Assembly: GCA_937927885.1 (NCBI GenBank)
Contig: CALEZJ010000122.1
Coordinates: 1 to 13,406, forward strand
Reading direction: 5' to 3'
From: an uncultured Paracoccaceae bacterium
GTDB lineage: Bacteria; Pseudomonadota; Alphaproteobacteria; Rhodobacterales; Rhodobacteraceae
Length of the DNA stretch: 13,406 bases
Shown: positions 1-7,062 of the stretch, piece by piece
How the letters are laid out: each line of letters starts with the position of its first letter
Numbering within the stretch: position 1 is the first letter of the stretch
Notes under the pieces: generated by a model
What the model saw: the letters and a program-made list of their open reading frames with translations, nothing else
What the model was told of the DNA's origin: nothing
Database searches by the model: none
Translations under genes and position numbers: made by a program

Positions 1-1494
1 GGCCTCTTCGGCCGCCTGGCGCAGGGCCTTGGCCTTGTTGACGGATTCCTGCCATTCGGCCTCGGGGTCGCTGTCATAGACAACGCCGCCGCCCGCCTGG
101 GTGTAAAGCACGCCGTCCTTGACCACCGCCGTGCGCAGCGCGATGCAGAAGTCCATCTCGCCATTCGCGGCGAAATAGCCCAGACCCCCGCCGTAAATCC
201 CGCGCTTTTCGGGTTCGAGTTCGTCGATGATCTGCATCGCGCGGACCTTCGGTGCCCCTGAGACCGTGCCTGCGGGCAGGCCCGCCAGCAGGGCCGAAAG
301 GGCGTCGTGCCCCTCGGCAATCTCGCCCACCACGTTCGACACGATGTGCATGACGTGGGAATAGCGCTCGATGATGAATTTCTCGGTCGGATGCACGGTG
401 CCGATTTTCGCCACCCGGCCGACGTCGTTGCGCCCGAGGTCCAGCAGCATGAGGTGCTCGGCCAGTTCCTTTTTATCGGCGAGAAGGTCGAGTTCGAGGG
501 CCTTGTCTTCCTCGGGCGTGGCGCCGCGTTTGCGGGTGCCGGCGATCGGGCGGATCGTCACCTGGCCGTCGCGCAGCCGCACGAGGATTTCGGGCGAGGC
601 GCCGACGATATGGAAGGCGCCGAGGTCGAAATAGACCATGAAGGGCGAGGGGTTGGTGCGCCGGAGCGAGCGGTAGAGGGCAAAGGGCGGCAGCGGGAAA
701 TCCTGCGCCCAGCGCTGCGAGGGCACGACCTGAAAGATGTCGCCCGCGCGGATATACTCCTTGGCCTTGTCCACCGCCGCCATATAGGCGTCCTTGGTGA
801 AATTCGAGATGGCCTCGCCGACGCGCGCGGCTTCGCCCAGCGCGCGACCGGTGCCCGCCGCCTCGCGTTCGAGGTCGCGCAGTGCGTCCATCACGCGCTC
901 GGCCGCCTGGGCATAGGCGGCGCGGGCGTTGAGACCCGAGGCGACCCAGGCGGGCGAGACCACGGTCACCTCGCCGCGCACGCCATCGAGCACGGCGACG
1001 ACCGAGGGGCGCATGAGCACGGCATCGGGCAGGTTCAGAGGGTCGGGGCGGGTCTGCGGCAGGGTTTCCACCAGCCGGATCATGTCATAGCCGAGATAGC
1101 CAAAGAGCCCCGCCGAAATGGCCGGCAGATCGTCCGGCATCGCGATGCGGCTTTCGGCCAGGAGGGCGCGCAGTTCCACCAGCGGGTGGCCCGGCAGGTC
1201 GGTAAAGGCGGCATCGTCAAAGCGCGCCTCGCGGTTGATCTGGCTGCGCTCGCCCCGGCAGCGCCAGATCAGGTCGGGCTTGGTGCCGACGATGGAATAG
1301 CGCCCGCGCACCTCGCCGCCGGTGACCGATTCCAGCATGAAGCTGTCCTTGCGGTTGCCGACCAGCTTCAGCATCAGGGACACCGGCGTGTCGAGGTCGG
1401 CGGCGAGACGCGCGTGGACGACCTGGTTTTCGCCCCGGTTCCAGCCGGCCTCGAACGCGGCAAACGAGGGGATCAGCGCGGCGGAACTGGACAC
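1..1494 (-). CDS. trpE: Anthranilate synthase component I (partial, C-terminus cut by window edge)
   Basis: TrpE is the large subunit of anthranilate synthase. It converts chorismate plus ammonia (supplied by the TrpG glutaminase) to anthranilate, the first step of tryptophan synthesis, in the cytoplasm. The visible 498 codons have no stop. The N-terminal domain carries the LES element (residues 54-56) that belongs to the tryptophan feedback site in this family. The chorismate-binding domain shows GTRKRG (319-324), LGRND (353-357), PAGTVSGAPK (407-416) and IDELEP (423-428). The reading stops at the window edge with LRQAAEEA, close to the usual C-terminus, so probably only a few residues are missing. 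I chose GTG at 1494-1492 because AGAAAGG lies 10 bp upstream and the following residues match where TrpE proteins normally begin. It follows the ppiD stop by 21 bp, so the two are probably cotranscribed, with no space for a separate trp leader. Confidence 0.96.
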   Translation of the reverse strand, partial: MSSSAALIPSFAAFEAGWNRGENQVVHARLAADLDTPVSLMLKLVGNRKDSFMLESVTGGEVRGRYSIVGTKPDLIWRCRGERSQINREARFDDAAFTDLPGHPLVELRALLAESRIAMPDDLPAISAGLFGYLGYDMIRLVETLPQTRPDPLNLPDAVLMRPSVVAVLDGVRGEVTVVSPAWVASGLNARAAYAQAAERVMDALRDLEREAAGTGRALGEAARVGEAISNFTKDAYMAAVDKAKEYIRAGDIFQVVPSQRWAQDFPLPPFALYRSLRRTNPSPFMVYFDLGAFHIVGASPEILVRLRDGQVTIRPIAGTRKRGATPEEDKALELDLLADKKELAEHLMLLDLGRNDVGRVAKIGTVHPTEKFIIERYSHVMHIVSNVVGEIAEGHDALSALLAGLPAGTVSGAPKVRAMQIIDELEPEKRGIYGGGLGYFAANGEMDFCIALRTAVVKDGVLYTQAGGGVVYDSDPEAEWQESVNKAKALRQAAEEA

Positions 1495-1515
1495 GGGCGG
1501 CAGGCCTTTCTGGGC

Positions 1516-3375
1516 TCAGCGGAAGCTGGCGTTGACGGCGTCGATGGCCGCCTGGTTGAGCGTGATTCCCGATTCCGCCTGCAGCGCGCGGGCGAAATAG
1601 GTGAAGACATCCTGCGCCAGCGCGTCGCCGATCTGTTCGTTGATCGCGTCGGCCAACTGGCGGGTCTGGGCGTCCTCGGGGTCGGCGGGCAGGCTGGGCC
1701 CGGCGAGACCGATCAGCACCCGCTGCGCGTCCTGCTGCACGCTGGTGGTGCCCTCGGGCGCGCCGAACAGGGCCTCGGCCATGGCGGGGGGCAGTTGCGG
1801 CAGGCGGTCGAGCCGGGTGACGCCCTCGAAACGCTCGGGCACGAGGCCGCGCGCCTCGGCAAAGGCTTCGGGGCCCTGGGTGGCGAGGTCGACCAGCAGC
1901 GATTGCGCCTGCAGGGTGAGGGCGGCGACTACCGCCTCGGCGCGGGCCCCGGCGGCTGCGAGGTCGCGCACCTCGTCGAGCGGGCGCGGCGTCGGCGGGG
2001 TCAGGCTGTCAAGGCGCAGCGCCACCAGCCCGCCATCCGAAAGCGCGATCAGTTCGGGGAAATCGTCCGCCGCGGCGGTGGCGGCGGCCTGCGCGAATTC
2101 GGTATAGGCGGCAATGCCTTCGCTGGAATCGCTGGACCAGTCGATCTGTCCCAGTTCCATCGGCGTCTCGGCGGCGAGGTCTTCGAGCGTGGCGCCCCCG
2201 GCGAGCAGGTCGTCAAAGCCCTCCTGCTGTTCGGCGATCGCGCGGCGCGCGCGATCCGCGGCGAGTTCCCCGTGCAGGGCCTCGCGCGCCTCGTCAAAGG
2301 GGATTTCCTGCGCATTCAGGATCGCGTTCATGCGAAAGATCGCCGGGCCGAGATTGGACAGGAAGGGACCCGCGACCTCGCCGGGCTCGGCAAGGGCAAA
2401 GACGGCGGGCCCGGCGGCGCCCAGTTCGGCCTCGCTGACATCGCCCATGTCGGCGTCGTCGAGGGTCAGGCCCCGCTCGGTCACCAGAACGTCAAAGCTG
2501 GCGCTGCCCGCGGCAAGGCGGTCCATGGCGGCCTGGGCCTCTGCCTCGGTGCCAAAGACCAGACGCTCGACAAGGCGGCGCTCGGGCTGGACGAATTCGT
2601 CGATGCGCTGGTCATAGAGGGCGCGGATCGACGCCTCGTCGACCTCGACGCTGTCGCGGATCATGTCCGGGGTGATCCAGGCATAGGTGATGTGGCGGGT
2701 CTCGGGGGCGGTGAAGCGCGCGATGTTGGCGGCGTAGAAGGCGGTGATCGCGGCCTCGCCGGGTTCCTCGACGGGGGCGGGCAGATCGGCCTCGGTCAGG
2801 GCGAAGAGATCAAAGCTGTGGCGGCGCGCGTAATGGTCGAGCAGGGCGACGCGCAGGTTCGCGGGCGTTTCGATCCCCGCCGCCGTCGCCGCCTGCAGGA
2901 TGCCGCGCGCCGCGTCGATGCGCATGCTCTCTTCGAATTCGGCAACGGTCAGCCCGGCGCTCTGAAGCTGAAAGCGGTAGGTGGCCAGGTCGAAATCCCC
3001 GGTCGGGCCCTGAAAGGCCGGCGTTGCGGCGATGCGGCGGCTGACCTGTTCGTCCCCGACCGAGATCCCGATGCGCTCGACCTCGTTTTCCAGCGCGGCC
3101 TGGATGATGAGCTGGCTGCGCACCCGGGCATCAAGGCCCATGGCCTGCGCCATGGCAAAGGTGACCGGCTGGCGCACCTGCTGCTCGAAGGCGCGGATCT
3201 CGGATTGCAGCGCGCGCGAATAGGCCTGCGCTGTGATCGGGCGGTCGCCCACGGTGCCGATGGTGGTCACGCGCTGCGACAGGAAGCCGTCGATGCCGAA
3301 TCCGCCGAGGCCTGCGATCAGAAGGGCCATCAGCATCCACATCAGGAGGCTTTGCGCGCTGTTTTTCTTGGCCAT
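1516..3375 (-). CDS. ppiD: PpiD/SurA-like membrane-anchored peptidyl-prolyl cis-trans isomerase
   Basis: A 619-residue protein, close to the length of E. coli PpiD. A single N-terminal membrane anchor (about residues 10-28, preceded by MAKKN) places the rest in the periplasm. Residues 36 to about 200 look like a SurA_N-type chaperone domain (VGDRPITAQAYSRALQSEI and following). Residues about 265-355 (from RRLVERLVF to IFRMNAI) look like a parvulin-type rotamase domain, followed by a long helical C-terminal part. The family helps fold newly secreted and outer-membrane proteins; whether this parvulin domain is active cannot be told, as PpiD domains often have weak or no isomerase activity. The start ATG at 3375-3373 has GGAG 6 bp upstream (3385-3382). 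The gene is the first of a probable ppiD-trpE unit with a promoter at 3403-3431. The pairing with trpE is, from memory, common in Rhodobacterales; no functional link is known to me. Confidence 0.85.
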   Translation of the reverse strand: MAKKNSAQSLLMWMLMALLIAGLGGFGIDGFLSQRVTTIGTVGDRPITAQAYSRALQSEIRAFEQQVRQPVTFAMAQAMGLDARVRSQLIIQAALENEVERIGISVGDEQVSRRIAATPAFQGPTGDFDLATYRFQLQSAGLTVAEFEESMRIDAARGILQAATAAGIETPANLRVALLDHYARRHSFDLFALTEADLPAPVEEPGEAAITAFYAANIARFTAPETRHITYAWITPDMIRDSVEVDEASIRALYDQRIDEFVQPERRLVERLVFGTEAEAQAAMDRLAAGSASFDVLVTERGLTLDDADMGDVSEAELGAAGPAVFALAEPGEVAGPFLSNLGPAIFRMNAILNAQEIPFDEAREALHGELAADRARRAIAEQQEGFDDLLAGGATLEDLAAETPMELGQIDWSSDSSEGIAAYTEFAQAAATAAADDFPELIALSDGGLVALRLDSLTPPTPRPLDEVRDLAAAGARAEAVVAALTLQAQSLLVDLATQGPEAFAEARGLVPERFEGVTRLDRLPQLPPAMAEALFGAPEGTTSVQQDAQRVLIGLAGPSLPADPEDAQTRQLADAINEQIGDALAQDVFTYFARALQAESGITLNQAAIDAVNASFR

Positions 3376-3402
3376 CGGGGACTCCGGTTTCTGGGCTGGC
3401 CC

Positions 3403-3431
3403 TGTGTAGGACCAAGCGGCGCGGGGGGCAA
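3403..3431 (-). promoter_or_regulatory. Candidate sigma-70 promoter of ppiD-trpE
   Basis: On the minus strand TTGCCC (3431-3426) is followed after exactly 17 bp by TACACA (3408-3403). This fits the style of alphaproteobacterial housekeeping promoters (a strong CTTG-type -35 and a loose -10). It would start transcription around 3396, giving a short leader of about 20 nt before the ppiD ribosome binding site. It is predicted by eye only. Confidence 0.45.
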
Positions 3432-3457
3432 GCCGTCAGGGGAAGGTTCGTGGGGGC

Positions 3458-3484
3458 GTAAGGTGGGGTTGAACCCCACCCTAC
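3458..3484. repeat. REP-like palindromic element
   Basis: Two perfect 9-bp arms, GGTGGGGTT (3462-3470) and AACCCCACC (3472-3480), flank one base. The pairing resumes outside a single A/C mismatch with GTA (3458-3460) and TAC (3482-3484). The unit lies between the aminotransferase and the ppiD promoter, where an extragenic palindrome or a transcription stop would be expected. No T-run follows on either strand, so a classic intrinsic terminator is not supported. Similar GTGGGGTT-type palindromes recur between genes in many proteobacteria (from memory). Confidence 0.55.
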
Positions 3485-3518
3485 CAGGGGGCGGCACCCC
3501 TCTCCCCGGGCGCCCCTG
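3485..3518. repeat. Imperfect inverted repeat next to the REP-like element
   Basis: CAGGGGGCG (3485-3493) pairs with CGCCCCTG (3511-3518), with one bulged G and a 17-nt loop that itself holds the palindrome CCCCGGG. It abuts the previous palindrome directly, so the two may form one compound extragenic element. Function is unknown. Confidence 0.35.
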
Positions 3519-3600
3519 TGCCTGCCAAGCGGGGCGTGGGAAGTCTTGCCGAATCCTTAACGCGCAAGGTCAAGGCATTGAATTGAAGCCTCTTTTGTGA

Positions 3601-3620
3601 GTGTCCCACGCGTGGGACAC
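3601..3620. repeat. Perfect 20-bp palindrome downstream of the aminotransferase gene
   Basis: GTGTCCCACGCGTGGGACAC reads identically on both strands. It begins 3 bp beyond the TAA stop of the minus-strand aminotransferase gene. As RNA it can form an 8-bp stem closed by a CGCG tetraloop; the sequence that follows on the minus strand (TCACAAAAGA) is not U-rich. It could be a Rho-assisted or bidirectional transcription stop, an mRNA 3' end stabiliser, or a protein-binding site for a dimer. The sequence alone does not decide. Confidence 0.5.
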
Positions 3621-3623
3621 CGG

Positions 3624-4793
3624 TTAGCCAAGGGACGCCAGACGCTCCATCAAGGCGCCGATCTGGGTGGTGTCGGCATTGGCAAAGGCGATGCGCATCT
3701 CGCGCGGGCCGTCCGGGTCGCCGTCGGGGCGGAACATCGTTCCGGGCAGCATCAGCACGCCCGCCCGCGCCAGAAGGTCGCGCGCGACGGCGGGCGAGGG
3801 CGCGTCGAACGGGTGGCGCGCATAGGCGAAATAGGCGCCGCAGCCCAGAAGCTCCCATCCCGGCAGTCGCGCGAAACCCTGCACCATGGCCGCGCGGCGG
3901 CGCAGGATCTCTTGCCGCTCGCCCGCGAGCCAGTCGGTGAGGTGTTCAAGCCCCCAGAGCGCCGCCATCTGACCCGGACCGGCGACGCAGATCGTCATCG
4001 TGTCGAGGAACTTTTCCACCTCGGCCAGCCGTTCGGGGGCCGCCGCGATGGCGCCGACCCGGTGGCCGGTCAGGCGGTAGGCTTTCGAAAAGCTGTAGAG
4101 GTGGATCAGCGTGCGGTCCCAGTCGGGATTCTGGAACAGGCGGTGCGGAGCGCCGTCGCGGGTGTGAAAATCGCGGTAGGTTTCATCGAGGATCAGCGCG
4201 AGTCCGTGGCGCTCTGCCAGGTCGGCAAAGGCGGTCAGCAGCGCTGCAGGGTATTCGACCCCGCCCGGATTGTTGGGCGAGACCAGCGCGATGGCGCGGG
4301 TGCGCGGGGTGATGAGGGCGGCGCAGCGGTCGGGATCGGGCATCAGCCCGGCGCCGGTGGGCAGGGGCACGGCCTCGATCCCGGTCATGCTGAGCCACAT
4401 CGCGTGGTTGAAATACCAGGGCGTCGGCAGGATCACCGCGTCGCCCGGCCCCGCCAGCGTCGCCACCGCGGCGCAAAAGGCCTGATTGCAGCCCGAGGTC
4501 AGCGCGATCTGCCCGGGCGCTATGGTGGCGCCGTAAAGGGCCGAATTGCGTGCCGCCAGCCGTTCGCGCAGGGGCATGTTGCCCAGAACCGGGCTGTAGA
4601 GGTGGATCGCGGGATCGGTCATCACGGCCTCGGCCATGGCGCGGCGCATCGCCTCGGGCGGCGGGTCGACAGGGGCGGCCTGCGACAGGTTCAGCAGGGG
4701 CAGGTGTTCGGGCAGGCGGGTTTCGTTCAGCCAGCGCCGGGCCTCCATCACGGGCGGGGCGAGGGTGGTGGCGAGGGCGGGATTGACGAACAT
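3624..4793 (-). CDS. Class I/II pyridoxal-phosphate aminotransferase
   Basis: A 389-residue fold-type I aminotransferase of the aspartate/alanine/tyrosine aminotransferase group. Family landmarks are in order: SGCNQAF (100-106, cofactor phosphate region), PTPWYFNH (123-130, ring-stacking aromatic), SPNNPGG (172-178), DETY (203-206), the Schiff-base lysine K237 in SFSKAYRLTGHRVG, and the substrate-carboxylate arginine R367 in MRIAF. All catalytic positions are present, so it should transfer an amino group between an amino acid and a 2-oxo acid in the cytoplasm. The substrate cannot be read from the sequence. The ATG at 4793-4791 has AAGG 6 bp upstream. The membrane protein gene lies 63 bp upstream on the same strand, so the two may be cotranscribed. 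The proximity to trpE does not prove a role in aromatic amino acid metabolism. Confidence 0.9.
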   Translation of the reverse strand: MFVNPALATTLAPPVMEARRWLNETRLPEHLPLLNLSQAAPVDPPPEAMRRAMAEAVMTDPAIHLYSPVLGNMPLRERLAARNSALYGATIAPGQIALTSGCNQAFCAAVATLAGPGDAVILPTPWYFNHAMWLSMTGIEAVPLPTGAGLMPDPDRCAALITPRTRAIALVSPNNPGGVEYPAALLTAFADLAERHGLALILDETYRDFHTRDGAPHRLFQNPDWDRTLIHLYSFSKAYRLTGHRVGAIAAAPERLAEVEKFLDTMTICVAGPGQMAALWGLEHLTDWLAGERQEILRRRAAMVQGFARLPGWELLGCGAYFAYARHPFDAPSPAVARDLLARAGVLMLPGTMFRPDGDPDGPREMRIAFANADTTQIGALMERLASLG

Positions 4794-4856
4794 GGCGGGC
4801 CTTGGGTTCGGGTTTGGCGCAGCCTGCCCGATGGCCGCCGCCGGGGCAAGGTGCTG

Positions 4857-5696
4857 TCAGCGCCGGAGCGTCCGCAGCGCCGCCAGTGCACCGGCGATCC
4901 CCAGCGTCCCCAGATAGGCCCAGGGCAGCGGGCGTCCTGCGGCGGCGTGCAGGAGGCAGGCCAGCGCCACGCCCAGCCCGTAGACCGCGATCCCCGAGGC
5001 CATCAGCCCCGCGAGGTCCGCCCGCCTTGCGGCCAGTGCGGCCATCAGCCCGATGGTGAGCAGCATCGCGCCGATCAGCCGCGAGGTCAGCGCATCCGCA
5101 GGCCAGAGCCAGAGCGCGGCGACCGGCCCCGCGGGCCAGGCGAACAGCGCGAGGCCCCAAAGCAGGAACAGCGCCGCCGCCACGGTCCAGAGCCACCGCT
5201 GCGGGCTGGCGGGACCGGGCCGGGCGACCGGGATCCGTGCCAGCCCCGCCAGCGCGGCGAGGCCCAGCCCGCCCGCGATGGTGACAAAGCCCCAGACGAC
5301 CGGTGCCTGCCAGTCCAGCCGGTCGGCGTGCAGGATCAGGATGACCCCCACCAGCGGCACCAGATAGAGGGTGAGCATGGCCATCAGGGCGCGCAGTCGC
5401 GGCGACTCGGGTCGGGCCATCACCTGGACGCCAACCGTGGCAAAGGCCAGCCCCGCGACGGCCAGGAACCGGAACGCCAGCGGGGCGGGCGTCCAGGCAA
5501 AGCTGCCCGGGATGCCTGCCCACCAGAAGGGCGCGCCGATCACGCCGCCCGCCGTGGTCGCCGCCAGCGTCAGCCGGACCCATGGCGGCCAGTCGGCAAG
5601 CTGCCGCGTGAAGAGGCGCAGCAGCAAGGCCACGGCGCCGATCAGCAGGGCCAGCGCCAGCAGGTATGGGGCGAGGTGGGACTGGGATTGCGGCAT
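4857..5696 (-). CDS. Polytopic membrane protein of unknown function
   Basis: A 279-residue protein I do not recognise. It is almost entirely hydrophobic, with eight or nine likely transmembrane helices near residues 10-27, 41-59, 72-93, 102-123, 131-153, 168-188, 203-222, 227-250 and 257-274. It is rich in Ala, Leu, Gly and Trp and ends in a basic tail (LRTLRR). No transporter signature, metal site or enzymatic motif stands out. I chose the ATG at 5696-5694 because GAGG lies 5 bp upstream and the first helix follows shortly after. The frame stays open further upstream, but only as a shadow of rsmB on the other strand. The ribosome binding site lies inside a strong hairpin (5698-5718). It diverges from rsmB and may be cotranscribed with the aminotransferase gene downstream. 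Confidence 0.75.
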   Translation of the reverse strand: MPQSQSHLAPYLLALALLIGAVALLLRLFTRQLADWPPWVRLTLAATTAGGVIGAPFWWAGIPGSFAWTPAPLAFRFLAVAGLAFATVGVQVMARPESPRLRALMAMLTLYLVPLVGVILILHADRLDWQAPVVWGFVTIAGGLGLAALAGLARIPVARPGPASPQRWLWTVAAALFLLWGLALFAWPAGPVAALWLWPADALTSRLIGAMLLTIGLMAALAARRADLAGLMASGIAVYGLGVALACLLHAAAGRPLPWAYLGTLGIAGALAALRTLRR

Positions 5697-5697
5697 T

Positions 5698-5718
5698 GGC
5701 GCCTCGGGGTGAGGCGCC
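5698..5718 (-). promoter_or_regulatory. Hairpin masking the ribosome binding site of the membrane protein gene
   Basis: In the minus-strand RNA, GGCGCCTC (5718-5711), a 5-nt loop ACCCC and GAGGCGCC (5705-5698) form a perfect 8-bp, GC-rich stem. It ends one base before the start codon at 5696. The Shine-Dalgarno GAGG (5705-5702) is wholly inside the 3' arm. If formed, the stem would limit translation initiation. A chance inverted repeat in GC-rich DNA, or a DNA-level operator in this divergent promoter region, are alternatives. Confidence 0.45.
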
Positions 5719-5809
5719 GAGGCTGCGCGCCCGCGGCGATTCGCGCAAGTGCCGCGCCCCTTGCCTTCGGGATGGCGCTGGCCCAAGACGGGGAAAACCC
5801 GAAGGTGCC

Positions 5810-6973
5810 ATGACCCCCGCAGCCCGCCAATCCGCCGCCATAGACATTCTGGACCGCTGGCTGGGCGGGCAGGCGCTCGAGGCTGCGCTGACCCAATGGG
5901 CGCGCGCCAGCCGCTTTGCCGGCTCGGGCGACCGCGAGGCGGTGCGCGATCTTGTGTTCCGGGCGGTGCGCCAGCGCCGGTCGCTGGCGGCGTTGGGCGG
6001 GGGCGAAAGCGGGCGGGCCCTGCTGTTGGGCATGGCGCGCGCGGACGGGCAGGGGATCGAGGGCTGGACCGGACAGGGCCACAGCCCCGCGCCGCCGACC
6101 CAGGCCGAAGCGGCGCTGCTGGCCACTGCGCCCGCCGGATTGCCGCGCAGTGTCGCGCTGGATTGCCCGGACTGGCTGTTGCCATTGTTCGACGCGGCCC
6201 TGCCCGGGCAGGCGGACGCGGTGCTGGAGCGGATGCGCCAGCGCGCCCCGGTCTTCGTGCGGGTCAATGCCGCGCGGGCGGGTGTCGCCGAGGTCAGCGC
6301 GGAACTGGCCCGGGACGGGATCGCGACGCGGCCGTGTCCCCTCGCGCCCCATGCGCTGGAAGTCACGGAGAACGCACGAAAATTGCGCGGCACGCCGGCC
6401 TTTGCGCAGGGCCGGATCGAACTGCAGGACGCGGCCAGCCAGGCCGTCGCCCACCGCTTTGCCAAAGCCGTGGGGCCCGGCGAGGCGCTGGATTATTGCG
6501 CCGGGGGCGGAGGCAAGGCGCTGGCGCTGGCGGCGCTGGGCCTCAGGGTCAGCGCGCATGACGCCAACCCCGGGCGCATGGCAGACCTGCCTGCCCGCGC
6601 CACCCGTGCGGGCGCGGCGATCACGGTGGTGAAGGGCGCGCCGCGGGGGCAGTGGCGGGCAATCCTGGCCGACGCGCCCTGCTCGGGCTCGGGCAGCTGG
6701 CGCCGCGCCCCCGAGGCGAAATGGACCTTTACCCCGGAGCGTCTTGCCGAATTGACCCGCGTGCAGGACGACATCCTGCAGCGCTGCGCCGCGCTGTGCG
6801 CGCCGGGTGGGGTGCTGGGCTATGCGACCTGCTCGGTTCTGGAGGTGGAAAACGAGGCGCGCGTGACCGCCTTCCTTGGCCGCCATCCGGACTGGAACCC
6901 GGCCGGCGTACTGCGGCTGTCGCCTCTCGATGGCGGGGACGGGTTCTTTCTGGCGCTGCTGCAAAGGACCTGA
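5810..6973 (+). CDS. rsmB: 16S rRNA (cytosine-C5) methyltransferase, RsmB/NOP2 family
   Basis: A 387-residue S-adenosylmethionine-dependent RNA m5C methyltransferase. The N-terminal part (about 1-130, with AIDILDRWLGGQALEAAL and DREAVRDLVFRAV) looks like the NusB-type RNA-binding domain of RsmB. The catalytic domain shows the SAM-binding DYCAGGGGK (228-236), motif IV DAPCSGSG with C291 (the releasing cysteine) and motif VI ATCSVLEVEN with C341 (the nucleophile). E. coli RsmB (429 aa) methylates C967 of 16S rRNA. The exact base here is inferred from family membership, and an unspecialised RsmB/NOP family member is the alternative. The ATG at 5810 has GAAGG four bases before it. A weak promoter-like pair (TTGCCT 5761-5766, CAAGAC 5784-5789, 17 bp apart) lies upstream. 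It diverges from the membrane protein gene and is followed by cckA after 89 bp. Confidence 0.88.
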   Translation: MTPAARQSAAIDILDRWLGGQALEAALTQWARASRFAGSGDREAVRDLVFRAVRQRRSLAALGGGESGRALLLGMARADGQGIEGWTGQGHSPAPPTQAEAALLATAPAGLPRSVALDCPDWLLPLFDAALPGQADAVLERMRQRAPVFVRVNAARAGVAEVSAELARDGIATRPCPLAPHALEVTENARKLRGTPAFAQGRIELQDAASQAVAHRFAKAVGPGEALDYCAGGGGKALALAALGLRVSAHDANPGRMADLPARATRAGAAITVVKGAPRGQWRAILADAPCSGSGSWRRAPEAKWTFTPERLAELTRVQDDILQRCAALCAPGGVLGYATCSVLEVENEARVTAFLGRHPDWNPAGVLRLSPLDGGDGFFLALLQRT

Positions 6974-6988
6974 GGCGCGCAAATCGGG

Positions 6989-7016
6989 TTGCAGTTACAA
7001 CCTATGGTGGTATCGT
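6989..7016 (+). promoter_or_regulatory. Candidate promoter upstream of cckA
   Basis: TTGCAG (6989-6994) and TATCGT (7011-7016) are 16 bp apart. The -35 element overlaps a small inverted repeat, GGTTG (6987-6991) and CAACC (6998-7002). Transcription would begin near 7023, right at the edge of the CtrA box. Both hexamers are imperfect, so this is a weak prediction. A CtrA-activated promoter further right, starting near 7063, is the other possibility. Confidence 0.3.
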
Positions 7017-7023
7017 GAGCGTG

Positions 7024-7038
7024 TTAACCAGCCCTTAA
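7024..7038 (+). promoter_or_regulatory. CtrA binding site (TTAA-N7-TTAA)
   Basis: TTAACCAGCCCTTAAC contains the full CtrA consensus with exactly seven bases between the two TTAA halves (7024-7027 and 7035-7038), and both halves are followed by C as in the extended TTAAC form. TTAA is very rare in this GC-rich window, so a perfectly spaced pair in the region before cckA is unlikely to be chance. If the promoter at 6989-7016 is used, the box covers the start of transcription and would suit repression. If transcription starts near 7063, it would cover the -35 region and suit activation. Confidence 0.7.
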
Positions 7039-7062
7039 CCTGCCGGGATCACACTCAGACCG

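Noticed and set aside
307..3600. A 1097-codon open frame on the plus strand across trpE and ppiD
   Set aside because: It is antisense to two clear genes, is full of Gly, Arg, His and Asp as expected from reversed GC-biased codons, shows no domain, and lacks a start context. Long antisense frames are common in such GC-rich DNA.
3597..5813. A 738-codon open frame on the plus strand across the aminotransferase and membrane protein genes
   Set aside because: Antisense shadow; low-complexity Arg/Gly/Gln-rich translation, against a complete set of aminotransferase motifs on the other strand.
4857..6185. Longer (442 aa) version of the membrane protein
   Set aside because: The extra 163 residues are antisense to rsmB, Pro/Arg-rich and unlike a membrane or soluble domain; ATG 5696 has a ribosome binding site and begins right before the first helix.
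5666..6973. Longer (435 aa) rsmB with an upstream start
   Set aside because: The first 48 residues are low-complexity and would overlap the start of the divergent gene; ATG 5810 has GAAGG just upstream and starts a normal RsmB N-terminus.
5642..6982. A 446-codon minus-strand open frame opposite rsmB
   Set aside because: Antisense shadow; the plus strand has the two catalytic cysteine motifs of the methyltransferase family.
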